Assembly (NCBI GenBank): GCA_950295325.1
Contig: OX485804.1
Coordinates: forward strand, 39,854,429 to 39,918,428
Length of the DNA: 64,000 nt
DNA from: Polytrichum commune
Lineage: Eukaryota; Streptophyta; Polytrichopsida; Polytrichales; Polytrichaceae
Reading direction: 5' to 3'
This document shows, in pieces, positions 49,101 through 59,233 of the stretch. A program made the position numbers and the translations under genes. How positions within the stretch are numbered: position 1 is the stretch's first letter; each line of letters opens with the position of its first letter. Below the pieces are notes generated by a model. That model ran no database searches. It saw only the letters and a list, made by a program, of their open reading frames with translations, and was not told the DNA's origin.

Positions 49101-49101
49101 T
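37180..49101 (-). CDS. CER1-like aldehyde decarbonylase, very-long-chain alkane synthesis, 627 aa
   Basis: ER-membrane enzyme of the fatty-acid-hydroxylase family with a C-terminal WAX2 domain. Known relatives convert very-long-chain acyl substrates to cuticular alkanes with CER3 and a cytochrome b5. Exons, in coding order: 49101-49042, 48808-48588, 46621-46383, 45227-45008, 43709-43588, 42650-42391, 41722-41615, 40109-39906, 39149-39039, 38577-38398, 37338-37180. All junctions are GT/AG and in phase, totalling 1884 nt including the stop. The N terminus [20 protein letters not shown] is the family start. Histidine clusters are intact: HRALHHH (147-153), HSHHH (160-164), VGH (222) and YHSLHH (248-253). 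The C-terminal domain has [28 protein letters not shown] and [11 protein letters not shown]. One donor is the weaker GTATAG (exon 9), and YDYMGGTVD replaces the usual YDYIYGT. Introns hold many MITEs. A CER3 paralogue is less likely because the His motifs are complete. Confidence 0.93.
39480..39860 (-). repeat. Family H-like repeat in CER1-like intron 8
   Basis: Contains CAAAGTGAAGATC, TGATCATAGAGGTCC and CCCAATTATG in the order seen at 40480-40760 and 17095-17330, with additional unrelated sequence. It lies between exons 8 and 9. Confidence 0.4.
40480..40760 (+). repeat. Dispersed repeat family H in CER1-like intron 7
   Basis: Ordered words AAAGTGAAGATTTTC, TCTTGAGTGATCACATAGG, CCTCCCAATTATG and AACCTAGAATGATGTC identify the family. 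Copies of the same orientation are at 17095-17330 and 45345-45575, and reversed at 57440-57620. Confidence 0.5.
42169..42371. repeat. Intronic repeat family G, copy 1 (CER1-like intron 6)
   Basis: Begins GAGAGGAGAGTGGATGA.AAGC and ends near TTAGATGAGTGATCGGCTAT. Near the start GTGGATGACAAGCCGC pairs with GCGGCAACTCATCCAC. Two further copies lie at 44604-44783 and 45988-46158, all within introns of the same gene. Confidence 0.65.
42692..42917 (+). mobile_element. hAT-type MITE, 226 bp, copy 3, in CER1-like intron 5
   Basis: Same length and orientation as the copy at 22370, with ends CAATGATCGGGGAGA and TCTCCCCGATCACTG. The direct duplication is AGTCCAAC(C) at 42683-42691 and 42918-42926, which is 8 or 9 bp depending on one extra C. 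The element ends 41 bases upstream of the exon 6 border (42650 on the minus strand), inside the region where the branch point normally lies. Confidence 0.9.
44604..44783. repeat. Intronic repeat family G, copy 2 (CER1-like intron 4)
   Basis: Shares GAGAGGAGAGTAGGTGATGAG, CCAATCAACTCATGAACA, GCCTCCATGAATGAA and TGAGTGATCGGTTATA with the copy at 42169. Diverged by substitutions and indels. Confidence 0.6.
45345..45575 (+). repeat. Dispersed repeat family H in CER1-like intron 3
   Basis: Shares TCTCAATTATGTGG, AACCTAGAATGGC and ACTCAAACATAGGTGTCC with the copies at 17095 and 40480. Confidence 0.45.
45988..46158. repeat. Intronic repeat family G, copy 3 (CER1-like intron 3)
   Basis: Starts GAGAGGAGAGTGGATGACAAG like copy 1 and ends at CCCTTTTGCTTCATAAC, running directly into the MITE at 46157. 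Middle sequence is more diverged. Confidence 0.55.
46157..46311. mobile_element. MITE with CATAACATTACTCAA ends, in CER1-like intron 3
   Basis: The left end CATAACATTACTCAA and its exact inverse TTGAGTAATGTTATG bound 155 bp. Ends are related to family F (13084, 34078), the interior is not. It ends about 72 bp from the exon 3 donor. Confidence 0.65.
46686..46945. repeat. Family I fragment in CER1-like intron 2
   Basis: GTTTCCATGTATGTTGCTCG, GGTGGGAATAAGGACAAA and TAGAATCTAG-type words match the ends of the composite element at 58010-58769. This copy lacks the nested MITE at the same position; a family C MITE lies further along, at 47030. Confidence 0.45.
47030..47359. mobile_element. TA-flanked MITE family C, copy 3 (330 bp), in CER1-like intron 2
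   Basis: Ends CACTAAATATGGTATTTAATG and CATATTTAGTG, flanked by TA. The interior (GATGATTGAAATTTGGATG, AACATTTAGTGTTGG) matches the copy at 58114 closely. Confidence 0.75.
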
Positions 49102-51732
49102 GTTTCCTAGCTACTAGACCTGCACTCTTGCAAATTCCAATCTATCAATCACTCAAAGGCCTGAGTACCCAAGTGGAAAATTGGTCGCCCGCAAGCTTCA
49201 GCAGCAATGGGCTGGCACTGTGATCGACTCAACTTATAGTGTACTCCCACCCACACCTGTGATTCTAGTTGAAATGCTCCATCAAGATAACTCCGGGTAC
49301 AGATGGTGCCAAAGTGACAATATTCGTAGTAATGTTGATTGTTTGATGGTGCCACGGGGAGAGAAGGAATTATTGCATACAAGTGTGCCCTTCATTCATT
49401 CATCCAACATAAAGGCCTTGAAATAGTATGCGTCCCGGGTGTTGCTATTTTTAGATCGTTAGACACTGGAATTGGTTTGAAATGTGAATGAGCAATTCAA
49501 TCATATGAAAATCACCGTCAGTATATAATAGCAAACATGGGATTCCCATCTACTGCTTAATTATGCCAGCTGCTGAACCGATAAAGACATCCACCTCAGA
49601 CAATTAATATTACTGTTGCTATGAATATTGTCACTTGTGGCATGGAGAGAGGGAATTATCGCTACCAAACATACCTCTCATCCACCTAACGTACATTCAT
49701 GGTTTGACGTACACTGATGAGAAGTCACTAAGTGTTCCGAGGTGGTGTGTGAGGTGATGGGTAGCTGCAAGAATTTACACATTTGTTCCATCAGTGTGGA
49801 GCACATTTAATTGCCGAAATAGTCTCGGTATTGGAAGCTTGTGACTGGATCAGTGATGAAAGTGTTATTTGTGAGTATGCTGCTGGCTGCAATATTTAAT
49901 TCCAATCAATGGCAGTTGTTTAGAAATGTCGGTCCATATGAAACCTAACATTACTTAGTTGCAGGCCGCTGCACCGTAGGGCCGAGAGTTTTCCAGACAT
50001 AATTTCCCTTATATTATGGGCCTCCCTTACAAAATGAACCATGTTCAGTCTACTCAACCTGACTACAATTCATTTTCTGCTTTTGAACCAATAGCTTGCC
50101 AATTACCTCTAGGTTTGGCTTCCTCGTACTATAATGCAAATATAAATATGAATATTGTGAACAATGTCAGTGGGAACGGGTAGTAGACGTTGTTGAGGAC
50201 TCCACGTAGAGCTCACCACATGTTGGATAGGTTTGTGCTAGGAATAAATGGGCCTTGTCGGGCTCTCACTATGAGATCCCCTTTTGGAAAAGGAGTAACA
50301 CAATGAGATTGAGTAATGTTATGAACCATCATGAATCACGCCCTCATTTGACATGGTGAATTTGTAACGAAGAAATCCAATCACTCACTTCAGTTTCTAG
50401 CCATCAAACAATCTTCCATCAATCCATCAATCATTTGTTTCACTTTCTTCATGAAATACACAGTCAATGGAAACAAATCATCCGATACAAGAACCTCTTC
50501 AACAATTGCAAGAGTTTTGAGATAGCATGCATGTACAACTTATGGGGACTTGCACAATTGCTAAAGCAACATCCGAATCTAGTGTTTGCACCTCACCTAG
50601 AGCAAAGGGATAAAATCATTCATGCATTTTTATAATTAGAGCATCAAGTCAAAGAAACGTATACCCACCCTGAAAAAATGGATAATGAAGTGTACTTTGT
50701 ATATGATCCAACTTGGGGTTTGTGGCATCTATGTAAACTCATCTTTCGTGGATGAAGGGGCTCTAATAAAAACAAGTCTCTCAAAAGGTCAAGGATTATT
50801 CCCCATTTGATTCATTTTAACTAAGATCCCACGAGACTAATGTGAGATCTTTGATATCATTATCAAAGTCGCATAATCTAAAATGATCATTTGTTTTATA
50901 TATATAGATATAATTTGCCACATGTTCACCTTCCTAATGGATGAGTTCGCATATGAAATAATGGCCAACAGATTACCATTTGGAAATTTGAAATGGCAAC
51001 CACATGCAATCACCATTCATATTTTCCAAAATATACAGTAGGCATTTCACTGCATAGTTTATGATTGTCAGAGCCATAGTGTGTGTGAAATTATTGCATA
51101 CTTATTTCATGAGCATGAAGTTTGGAATATTAAGTAGAGGTTTGATTGTGAGGTTTACGCTTCCATGGCAATTCGAGTGTAGAAGAATACAAATTCTGGA
51201 TTGCAATCCCTTTTTCCTTCAGATTCTGCATATAATTTGACCTAAATTAGGTCCAATTTCAAACCCTCTTGCTCTACCCATAACTAGGACACTACAGTGA
51301 CCTCATAGGACGTGAGTGCCATTTACAAAACCTATCACAAAGCCACGAACTCCAAATGCTAGACTCTTCACTTCATTGTGTGAGGCATGCATAAAAACTT
51401 GTCCCTCATGTATAATTTGAAGTACAGCTTCAATCTAATGATGTTGACCCCAATCCTATATTTACATTTATACAAATTTCCTGGCAATCATTAGAACAGC
51501 TGCCAAAGGATAAGTATCACTCACTTGTAATGACATGAATGCATATCAGTGACTCTTAAAAATCTACTAGATTTCAAATACTATATTTTATCTACACAAT
51601 GAAACTTGAGTCACTTGAGGGATTGTTGTTGGTACTGGGTCCCCCACTAAGACCCTAGTTTCGGGCCCTTTCCTGAGCCAGCTCCAATTACACGAGTAGT
51701 TGGATTCAACTATGCAAGCATATATCACTAGG
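49102..51732. other. Intergenic: CER1-like upstream region and deacetylase downstream region
   Basis: No further gene recognised. The part adjoining 49102 should contain the CER1-like promoter and 5' UTR. A plus-strand frame at 50435-50635 (66 codons) has no recognisable motif. A family F-like terminus GATTGAGTAATGTTATG lies near 50309-50325. Confidence 0.45.
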
Positions 51733-54700
51733 TCACTCTTCAAGCTGGGAAATTATGCTCGTCATGACCCGGAAACCCTGCTCCATGTCGGACAGCAAGC
51801 AGTACTCATTTTGTGCATGGTATGTTTTCATCAACCCTGTAATGCAAGAGTAATACAACATCAGTCAAGGAATATTAATCAAGGAATGACTTCTGTTACA
51901 TTCTATGCAGATTCCAATTGCTCAAATAGAACAGGACAACTCACTTTATAAACTCAACCTACTGAGGGACACTTTCCTTGAGCTTCAGAACCTGTGACCA
52001 TTGAAATCTAAAATCTCTCATTGGTGGAAAAGGACGGAACTGTTTCACTTCAATGTACACTAGAGCTTGAGGGCCTAAGGAACCAAGGAAGATTGAATGA
52101 ATGACAAACCCACATGGAGTTGTACATGGCATGCAACTCAGTGTTTCATATGGTCTCCTGGATTTTGTGGAAGTTCACCTCAAAGAGGTGGGTCTAACAA
52201 TAATGCCGGGAGACCAAGACATTTCAAGATCTCACAACCTCATGATTTAATATAACTTATTGTGTTAGAGGGGCCCCATGAATAGGATGGTAATAAAATA
52301 GAATTTGGTTGAGAGCCCGGTCACATATGTCTTCACATTACACTTGAAGGCCTGTGACCATTAAAATGTCAATTCAAATTTCCATGGTGCGGCCTTGGGA
52401 TGAGTTTCAAGTGCCCTCATGATTTCAGTCACAGCCCTTAGCCAGAGTAAAGTGGCCCTTAAACAGGTCTGCTGATTATAAGCTCTACATAACAAAAATT
52501 TACTTGTATGCCAAGGAGAGTACAAAGAGCACATACCATAACCAACTGTTTGTACATCAAAACCCTCATCCTGCAATCAACACCCACCACTCATCTTCAG
52601 AATCACAAAAGCGTCTGACCTCACACAAAAGCAACTCTTGTACATCAAGAAATAGAGAACTAGATACCAAGTTACAGATGTTGGTCTCAGCTGGAAGCTA
52701 GATCCCAAACTTCCAATTAAAGAACACTTGATGCAAAGTACTCCCAAACTTCTAGGTCCCAATAATTTGCCACTCCCTCAATGTTTGCATCCTCCAGCTA
52801 CGTTGAACTGAGTTTTTCTTTATGTTTTGTGCATCCTACCTGCAATTCCCGGATAAGAGGCAGAGAGCCAGTAATGGAGTATGGCTTCACAAATCCTACA
52901 ATTTCTTGTGTAGAATTCCAAAGAGCAAGGTAGCCTGGCGAGTCCAGATTACAGGCCACCCCAGACATGAATGCTTCATCGAACTCTAATGTCACCCTGG
53001 CAATCACACTAGTGTTAGAATAATCAATTTGAGCAAAGCAATAATAATGTGCAAAGATTTCTGTGATCTTTGTTTTTAAGGAAGATATAAACAGATTGCA
53101 CTTGAGTTGCTGTGCAGACTCATTCTGAGAGCATGAAACAAACAGAATGACTATCATCATCACGAATGCATTTCTAGGAAGACAACAAATAACTCATGAA
53201 TGCATTGCGTAACTTTGCATCTGGTGCAGTGATACCTTTATGTTACATAAATATGCATATATATATATCCATCCTGTCGTTCAGGGACATGTGAAACCAA
53301 AAGCATGTCCACACAAAGGAGAATGTATAAATTCATCACTGACCTGCCTCGTATGCCTTCTTCAGGCACAACATACTTTGAAACAGGACCACGTGTATCT
53401 AGTTTATCTATATTGGCATTTATGTCTTCCACAATTGCCTTCAATGTCTTTGCCACCTCTGGTACACTGGATTCAAAAATCAACACAATTTGACAGTTGT
53501 CATTACTCTGAATTTCATTACTCTCCAATTTTGGAAATATAACTATGTCTATGTCTACTAATTTGCCCTCAACATTGATCCTCACTGAAATTAAATTCCT
53601 GTCTTCAAATTTTTTACACAATTCTCATTTTCCTATTTCCTTTCACTACTTGTAATACTTTCACAAGAAAGCCATTAAAGAACTCACTCAAAGTGCAGGT
53701 AAGCATAGGGAACCGGAGAGAGCTCATAAATAGTAAGATACAGCCAGGACATCCAATGTGGTCAATCCTTTGGTCAAAATCCTCCTAGAAAACTAACTAG
53801 TAGCTACAGCCCCAAATGTATGTCTCATTGTGGCCTCTCACAAATAAATTGCAAGAGTAGTATTCAATCACATAGACAACGTCAATGAAGTCAAGTTGGA
53901 TGAAGTGCTGAGTATGTGACTCACTCGTAAAAAGGTGTGATTCTGCAAAAGAAAACCCCATCAACCACATCAGTTAGCCATGAATCTCTTCGTCAACACC
54001 TGATAGTTTGTACTGAAAACCAGGAGCTCTTCTGTAAGGCTAGTATAACATAACTTAATGATACAGGTGGCTAGAAATACCAAGTGACTTCAATTCTAGG
54101 TATTAATGACTTCTGGAATTGGATGAACTTGCTATTCATTCATGATCAAAATGAGTCCTGGAATGCAAGTCGGTCAGGTAAATTGAGGCACCTGCAGTCA
54201 CCGCAAATGGTGCATTCTCCTGGGATCTGGTTCACGCCGCCTCCTGGATCTGATGATAATTCAATATGATTAGCTCAAAGAAGAAATTCCAATAGAATAT
54301 GGCAGCTGCCCAGTTATTCAATGAGCACATAAAATGGCAAATATGCAAGGCTACAATATGGCACTTTTTCAGTTGTTCTTTCCAAGTTTAAGACTACATA
54401 TATCGTACATGTCCACTGGGTTGGTTTCATTGTAGATGGTGTTGCAAAGCCATATTTTTCCTCCATAGGGTGTGCTGGAAACTCGGTGTAGAACCGTTTC
54501 TGAATCTCCTTCAATGCTTCCATAGCCAACTCCAATGGATTCACAGTCTGCACCCTCTCAACCATGAGGTCAAGTTATCTCCAGCATAGAAAAAATATGC
54601 AATAATCAGATGATGATTCTAGGGCTCACTAGGATGCAGGAACATGCGATGTTCTGGGAAAATGTGGATATCGGGGACGTCAAGCACAGCAAACCTTGTG

Positions 54701-56687
54701 AGGTAGACCACTATGAAAGAGCTTGCCAGTAGCATGCAACTTCCAGCTCAGCATCCCACCAGTTCCAATACAAGGCTGCTTGTCAGCTGTGTCAACCCAA
54801 AACCTGCACGCCAACATGTGAACTTATCCAGAACCATGAACATGTGGGAGGAGCGCATCCTACATAAAAGTGATTCATTATCCACAAACCCAGATTGAGG
54901 AGCACTTTACACTAGAGCTTGAGGGCATGTGACCATCGAAATCTAAAATCTCTCAACGAAGAACACTCTATATTGGTTCATTGAAGATCAAACTCATGTT
55001 TGGCATGCCAAGAGGTGCTATAATGAGTTTGGCCCACAATGAACCGAAATAGGTTGCTCTTCATTCAATTCAAACACTGACTCTGAGCATGCACCACAAG
55101 TGGAAAATAATCATTGATACTGTACGCAGAATAATCATAGGGGACAAACTCCCAATGAATAGACCCATTGAGTTGAAGGATAACTCTAATGAATCCAGAA
55201 AATTACTGCATGCAAAGCACAGGACGAGTAAAGTACTCACAATGGCCCTGACTTTAGGTGGTCAAGAAGACCATCCTTCACAAGGGCATCCACGCCAACA
55301 CCTGCAACTGCAGAACTTTCCTCGTTCGCAATGAACACTGCCACAACTGTGGATTTAAGGGCAGGTCTTGTTTCTGCAAGATTGCGGAATAGCTCTGTGA
55401 CCAAGGCAACATGCCCCAGACAATCTGTTGTGCCTCGGCCTCGCAGTTTGTCACCGTCTATGCTCATTGAAAACGGATCAAATTCCTGAAGAATATGTGC
55501 ACAAAACCTCCGTGAACCACTGAGCATTCACATTTGCTTCTAAAACATTTCAGATACATTCCAAGCGAGTCGGTTGTTCTAAGTTCTCAAATCATTAAAA
55601 ATTGAGATAAATCTAACATACTTTGAAGATTGAGCTGCCAAATTTCTTGAGAGACCGTTGATTCCGTCCTCCTCTGATGTCGAGGAGAACCAGAACAAGA
55701 CTATGCCTGCCGGCTCCCTAATCCTGGTGTCTCTCTTCGCCCATGTAATTGTAAGAAATTGCAAAGCAGTTTGCCTGATTCACCAAACCCCTATTTGACA
55801 TTATTGTGTGTGAAATCCCCAATTCACCAAGCACACCCATTCCTCTGCTCCAAGCAAGCTTCAAAATGAACATATTCCTTCCCTCTGAGCAAACCAAGCT
55901 TTGAGCTGGGCGGTGACGACATGCACGTGCATAGCTTCAAAAGAAGCATACAAATCCTAACCCTTGACTGGCCCCAATACTCACATCACATAATTACCTA
56001 TCCTCTTCCAATCTATACACTCAATCGAAAAACCCACAGAAACAATTTCTACCCTTTGAACTTACCCAAGCTTTGTGACGACATCCATACGCATATCTTC
56101 CAAATGAGCATAGCAATCCTACCCCAAGATTGGCCCCAAAGCTCACACCACACGATTACCTATCCTCGCCCATTTGCACTCAACCGAGAAATTCCTCACA
56201 CAATCCATTCCTTTGAACTTACCCAACCTTTTTAAGATCCGCGGCAACACATCCATATGCACAGCTTTAATAACAAGCCTACAAATCCTGACACCGCATG
56301 ATCATCTATCAGCATCCAATTACACTCAAACCGAGAAACTCATTGCGTAAGCCACTTCTGTGAGCTTACCCAAGCTTTGGGATCGGCAGTAACGACATCC
56401 ATATGCATCCCCACGAAGGACACGACCTTCCCAGGCTCCGAGCCCGGGTACTCCACCACCAAGTTGCCCCTGCCTTTCACGTAGCTCACATGCTGCAGCT
56501 TAAGAGGCCCCCCCTGCTCCACGCTGTGCGGCCGCAGGACCTCCAGCAGATGGCGCACCACCCGATCCTCCTGCGGCACGAGCTCCGGGGGATTGTTCTG
56601 CAAGTGCTCCGCCTCGCCGATCAGCTTCCCCAGCAGCAGAGTGAACGCCTCTTTGTCCATCTCCATCGCCTTCACCGCTCGCCCCAT
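51733..56687 (-). CDS. Acetylornithine deacetylase (M20 metallopeptidase family), 434 aa
   Basis: Known relatives remove the acetyl group from N2-acetylornithine in arginine/ornithine synthesis, using a two-metal M20 active site. Exons, in coding order: 56687-56370, 55485-55241, 54803-54695, 54547-54409, 54249-54192, 53942-53925, 53466-53344, 52996-52840, 52570-52537, 51836-51733. All phases agree, totalling 1305 nt with the stop, and an in-frame TGA lies just upstream of the ATG. Metal and catalytic motifs are present: GMHMD (His95, Asp97), RGRGTTDCLGH (Asp127), ANEES (Glu161-Glu162) and the late His in YHAQNEYC (His407). Other family words: LIGEAEHLQNNPPELVPQED, FATPSTMKPTQW, GGGVNQIPGECT, KPYSITGSLPLIREL. 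Exon 6 is only 18 nt. Intron 9 carries a reversed family B element. The protein looks intact and full length. It resembles the plant eukaryotic-type NAO deacetylase; cytosolic location is inferred from the lack of an obvious transit peptide. Confidence 0.93.
52035..52470 (-). mobile_element. Family B element, diverged reversed copy in deacetylase intron 9
   Basis: Read on the minus strand it begins TTAAGGGCCACTTTACTCTGG and keeps the order of family B words (CATGAGGGC, CAAGTGTAATGTGAAG, ACATATGTGACCGGG, GGTCTCCCGG). More diverged than the copies at 28586 and 30333. Confidence 0.55.
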
Positions 56688-56818
56688 TGCTCCCACCGAT
56701 CGATCGCCTCAAACCCCAAGCTTGCCGCAACTGTAATCACCAACTCGCAGATTGCAATCCCTCGCTCTGTGATACACATGCATTAACATGCTGGGAATAC
56801 CTACCTCACCACGCCGCT

Positions 56819-56892
56819 CCTTCGTCTACTGCGTCTTCGTCTGCGTCATCGTCTTCGTCTGCGTCATCGTCTTCGTCGTCGTCTTCGTCTTT
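56819..56892. repeat. Minisatellite in the deacetylase 5' region
   Basis: Plus-strand repeats of TCGTCTTCGTCTGCGTCA with a pure TCG/TCT run. It lies about 130-205 bp upstream of the deacetylase start, probably in its 5' UTR or core promoter, where the transcript would be rich in GAC/GAA triplets. Confidence 0.7.
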
Positions 56893-57439
56893 GGGCTGCT
56901 CGTTAGAAAAACACCAAATTCGGTAATTTGAATTTGCGCAATTTTAGCATTGACTTTTTGGTAGAGAGTATCTTGCAAGGTTATTTATTCTTCTTGCCAC
57001 GTGGACACAAACTAACTTGGAAAGAGTTTATTGAAGATTTCAAATCATCCAATACAAAGAAAGAATAGGTACACAACTACGGTAGTATGAGCATGATAAA
57101 AGCATTTAGGAGTCAAGGTTAATCACAAATGCATAGAGGGCATGTTTTGACCAATGCATGACTGGAATTTTTTTTTTTTCATACCATAGAGTATGAGTAT
57201 TTTTTATTTTTTTTAATACCGCTCGGGTTTATATATCATGCAAGAATCTTCTTCATTATTATGTAATACTAATATATGGTTTAGAATGCTATTGACCCAA
57301 TTATTAAATAAGTATACAAAAATTCTCTCTCTGTAAGGTTCCCACCAAATTTTCAATGTTTGATTGATATTACAATTTTGATATTGATTATTAACACCAT
57401 GCATTCACCTTTAAGGTAAACGTGCCTAATTTGGTTACT

Positions 57440-57620
57440 TGTCTTGATCGGACACCTATATATGAATGCTATGTGGTTTGGTGTGATTCCAAGAACATAT
57501 TCCAAATAGACATGTGTTGATAAGAGATTGAACTATATGCTCAAAAATACGGTAACCATTCTAGGTTCAATAATCAACATGATTGGGGGAACCTATATGA
57601 CCACTTAATAAGCACGAGAA
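57440..57620 (-). repeat. Dispersed repeat family H, reversed copy
   Basis: Contains ATTCTAGGTTCAATAATCAAC and AACCTATATGACCACTTAATAAG, the inverse of words at 40480-40760, followed by GAATCTTCATTTT. Confidence 0.45.
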
Positions 57621-57711
57621 TCTTCATTTTAACAATGTATAAGATATCTAAATGAGCTCCAAGAATCATTTAGGAAAATGGCACGGCCTTCATTTGGGTT
57701 TGCTAACCATC

Positions 57712-58000
57712 TTACACTAAGGGCCAGTTTACACGAGTCCCAAGTCCTAATTTCCAAGTAACATGGATGTCTACATGGCAACACTTTTGGGAGGTGAGAT
57801 TTGGGACTTGTGTTATGAGTTGGGTTGAGCAAAAAGCTAGACCTAACTCTCAACACAAGTCCCACAATACTTTTGCATAAAATAATCAAGATATGGCTTT
57901 AATGATAATTGACCATATTTTAATGATTTCTTGAGGCTCAATAGTTGGAATTTACCTCCATGTTGGACTTGCTAACATGAGTGGGACTTGAGACTTAGGG
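57712..58000 (+). mobile_element. Hairpin-bearing repeat family K, copy 2
   Basis: AAGGGCCAGTTTACACGAGTC starts the copy and GAGTGGGACTTGAGACTTAG ends it. The central hairpin at about 57802-57865 has the same AAAAA loop and CTAACTCTCAACACAA arm as the copy at 29239. Short TTAGGG repeats follow at 57996-58009. Confidence 0.55.
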
Positions 58001-58009
58001 TTAGGGTTA

Positions 58010-58769
58010 GTTCCCATGTAGGCCGCTTGCCCACCACATTCTAGTGTGAATAAGGACAAACCCACCCAAATGTGAAGGGAATTTGGTGGGGTAGGGTTCA
58101 TATGTGCCAACTACACTAAATATGATATTTAGTGTTGTATGGCATTTTATGTCCTTGTGGTAACTTTCTTAGTGACACCTTCTATGAATAAGTTTGCAAA
58201 TACTATCATCCCAACTTACTTTTAGTTCCTCCAAATGCCAATTATTGAAACAAAGTTTGGTGTAATTTGCATCCTAGAAAATATGTTATGAAATATTGGC
58301 ACGGATGATTGAAATTTGGATGAAAAATCACTTAGTAAGTGACATTACTTGCAACACTATAAATCTATAATCCCCCAAAATTTTTTGCAAGGAATGACAA
58401 ATACTCTTAGGTTAACATTTAGTGTTGGCAACACTACACCGCAGTTTAAAATTAGTATTGAGCAAGACAATTAAAATTGGTGACACTAAATATCATATTT
58501 TAGTGTAGCTACTCCCATCTTCTCAAATTTTGGCCCACTTACTAACCTCCTCCTTCTAAAATCGGTCTTCAAAACCTTTGGTGGCCGGCACTTGTAGGCT
58601 AAAAATTCTTCAGTGAGTGCATGGAAGTCTAACGACCGTGTCCATGGCCTTCCACATTTTAACAGACTGGCATAATGTGATTGAATGGCAACTTGTGCTT
58701 AAGTACATGCGAACACCTCTGAACCCACTATTTTGTAGAATCTAGTGGGCGAGCAACCTACATGGAAAC
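58010..58769. mobile_element. Inverted-repeat element family I with nested family C MITE
   Basis: The left end GTTCCCATGTAGGCCGCTTG and the right end, on the other strand GTTTCCATGTAGGTTGCTCG, followed by CCCACTAGATTCTA-type words, are imperfect inverted repeats about 35 bp long. A TA-flanked MITE sits inside at 58114-58505. Related outer sequence lies at 46686-46945. Confidence 0.6.
58114..58505. mobile_element. TA-flanked MITE family C, copy 4 (392 bp)
   Basis: CACTAAATATGATATTTAGTG at the left and CACTAAATATCATATTTTAGTG at the right, with TA on each side. Nested in the family I element, in the intergenic region of two divergent genes. Confidence 0.8.
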
Positions 58770-58951
58770 TCAACCTTAGGACCCCATGTGAATTGGCCTA
58801 ATAGGATGTTTAACATCCTAAGTAAAGTGGGCTTGTTGGAGAAGTAACTATTTAAGACCCATCCACCGTTTAAGGGTCCAACATTGGCTTTTACGACGCT
58901 TTCTTTACCTTGGTGGAAATTGGGGGAGCTCAAAGGGCCCCACATCCAGTA

Positions 58952-58959
58952 CACGTGGC
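58952..58959 (+). promoter_or_regulatory. Possible G-box/ABRE upstream of the cytochrome b5 reductase gene
   Basis: CACGTGGC lies about 280 bp upstream of the ATG at 59234. It matches the plant G-box/ABRE core, but a single 8-base match has little weight. Confidence 0.25.
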
Positions 58960-59233
58960 AATAGTCGTTAACAATCTACAGAATCGCTTGATTTCGTATT
59001 TCAGAATCTACGAGATTAGGTCCCTTCGTCTCCGATTTCCCGCTCCTCTTGTTACGGGTCTCCGTTGTCGTCGTTTTTGTAGCTCTCAAAGAAGCTACTT
59101 CTGCACCAACATCCGTTTGGAGGACTTTGAACTCTGAAGCTTCGACAGGAGATGAAAAACAGGTGCTGAAAAAAGAGGAGAATTCCCAACACAGGCAAGT
59201 TAAGTTCAGCGAGGAAGGATCGATAGAGCAGCC

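Larger units (their letters stand above)
56688..59233. other. Divergent intergenic region between deacetylase and cytochrome b5 reductase genes
   Basis: Shared upstream region of two head-to-head genes. Contains a (GA/C)-type trinucleotide minisatellite close to the deacetylase start, a family K element with a hairpin, and a composite MITE with a nested TA-flanked MITE. No additional gene. Confidence 0.6.

Noticed and set aside
49181-49426. 81-codon plus-strand frame upstream of the CER1-like gene
   Set aside because: It opens with TTG rather than ATG, has no recognised family features and lies in the expected promoter/5' UTR region.
56403-56926. Long plus- and minus-strand frames rich in His/Arg or Ser opposite deacetylase exon 1
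   Set aside because: They are shadows of the GC-rich exon 1 and of the triplet repeat. The exon 1 frame has clear family similarity.
57996-58009. Interstitial telomere sequence
   Set aside because: Only two TTAGGG-like words are present, at the end of a family K copy; too short to be meaningful.
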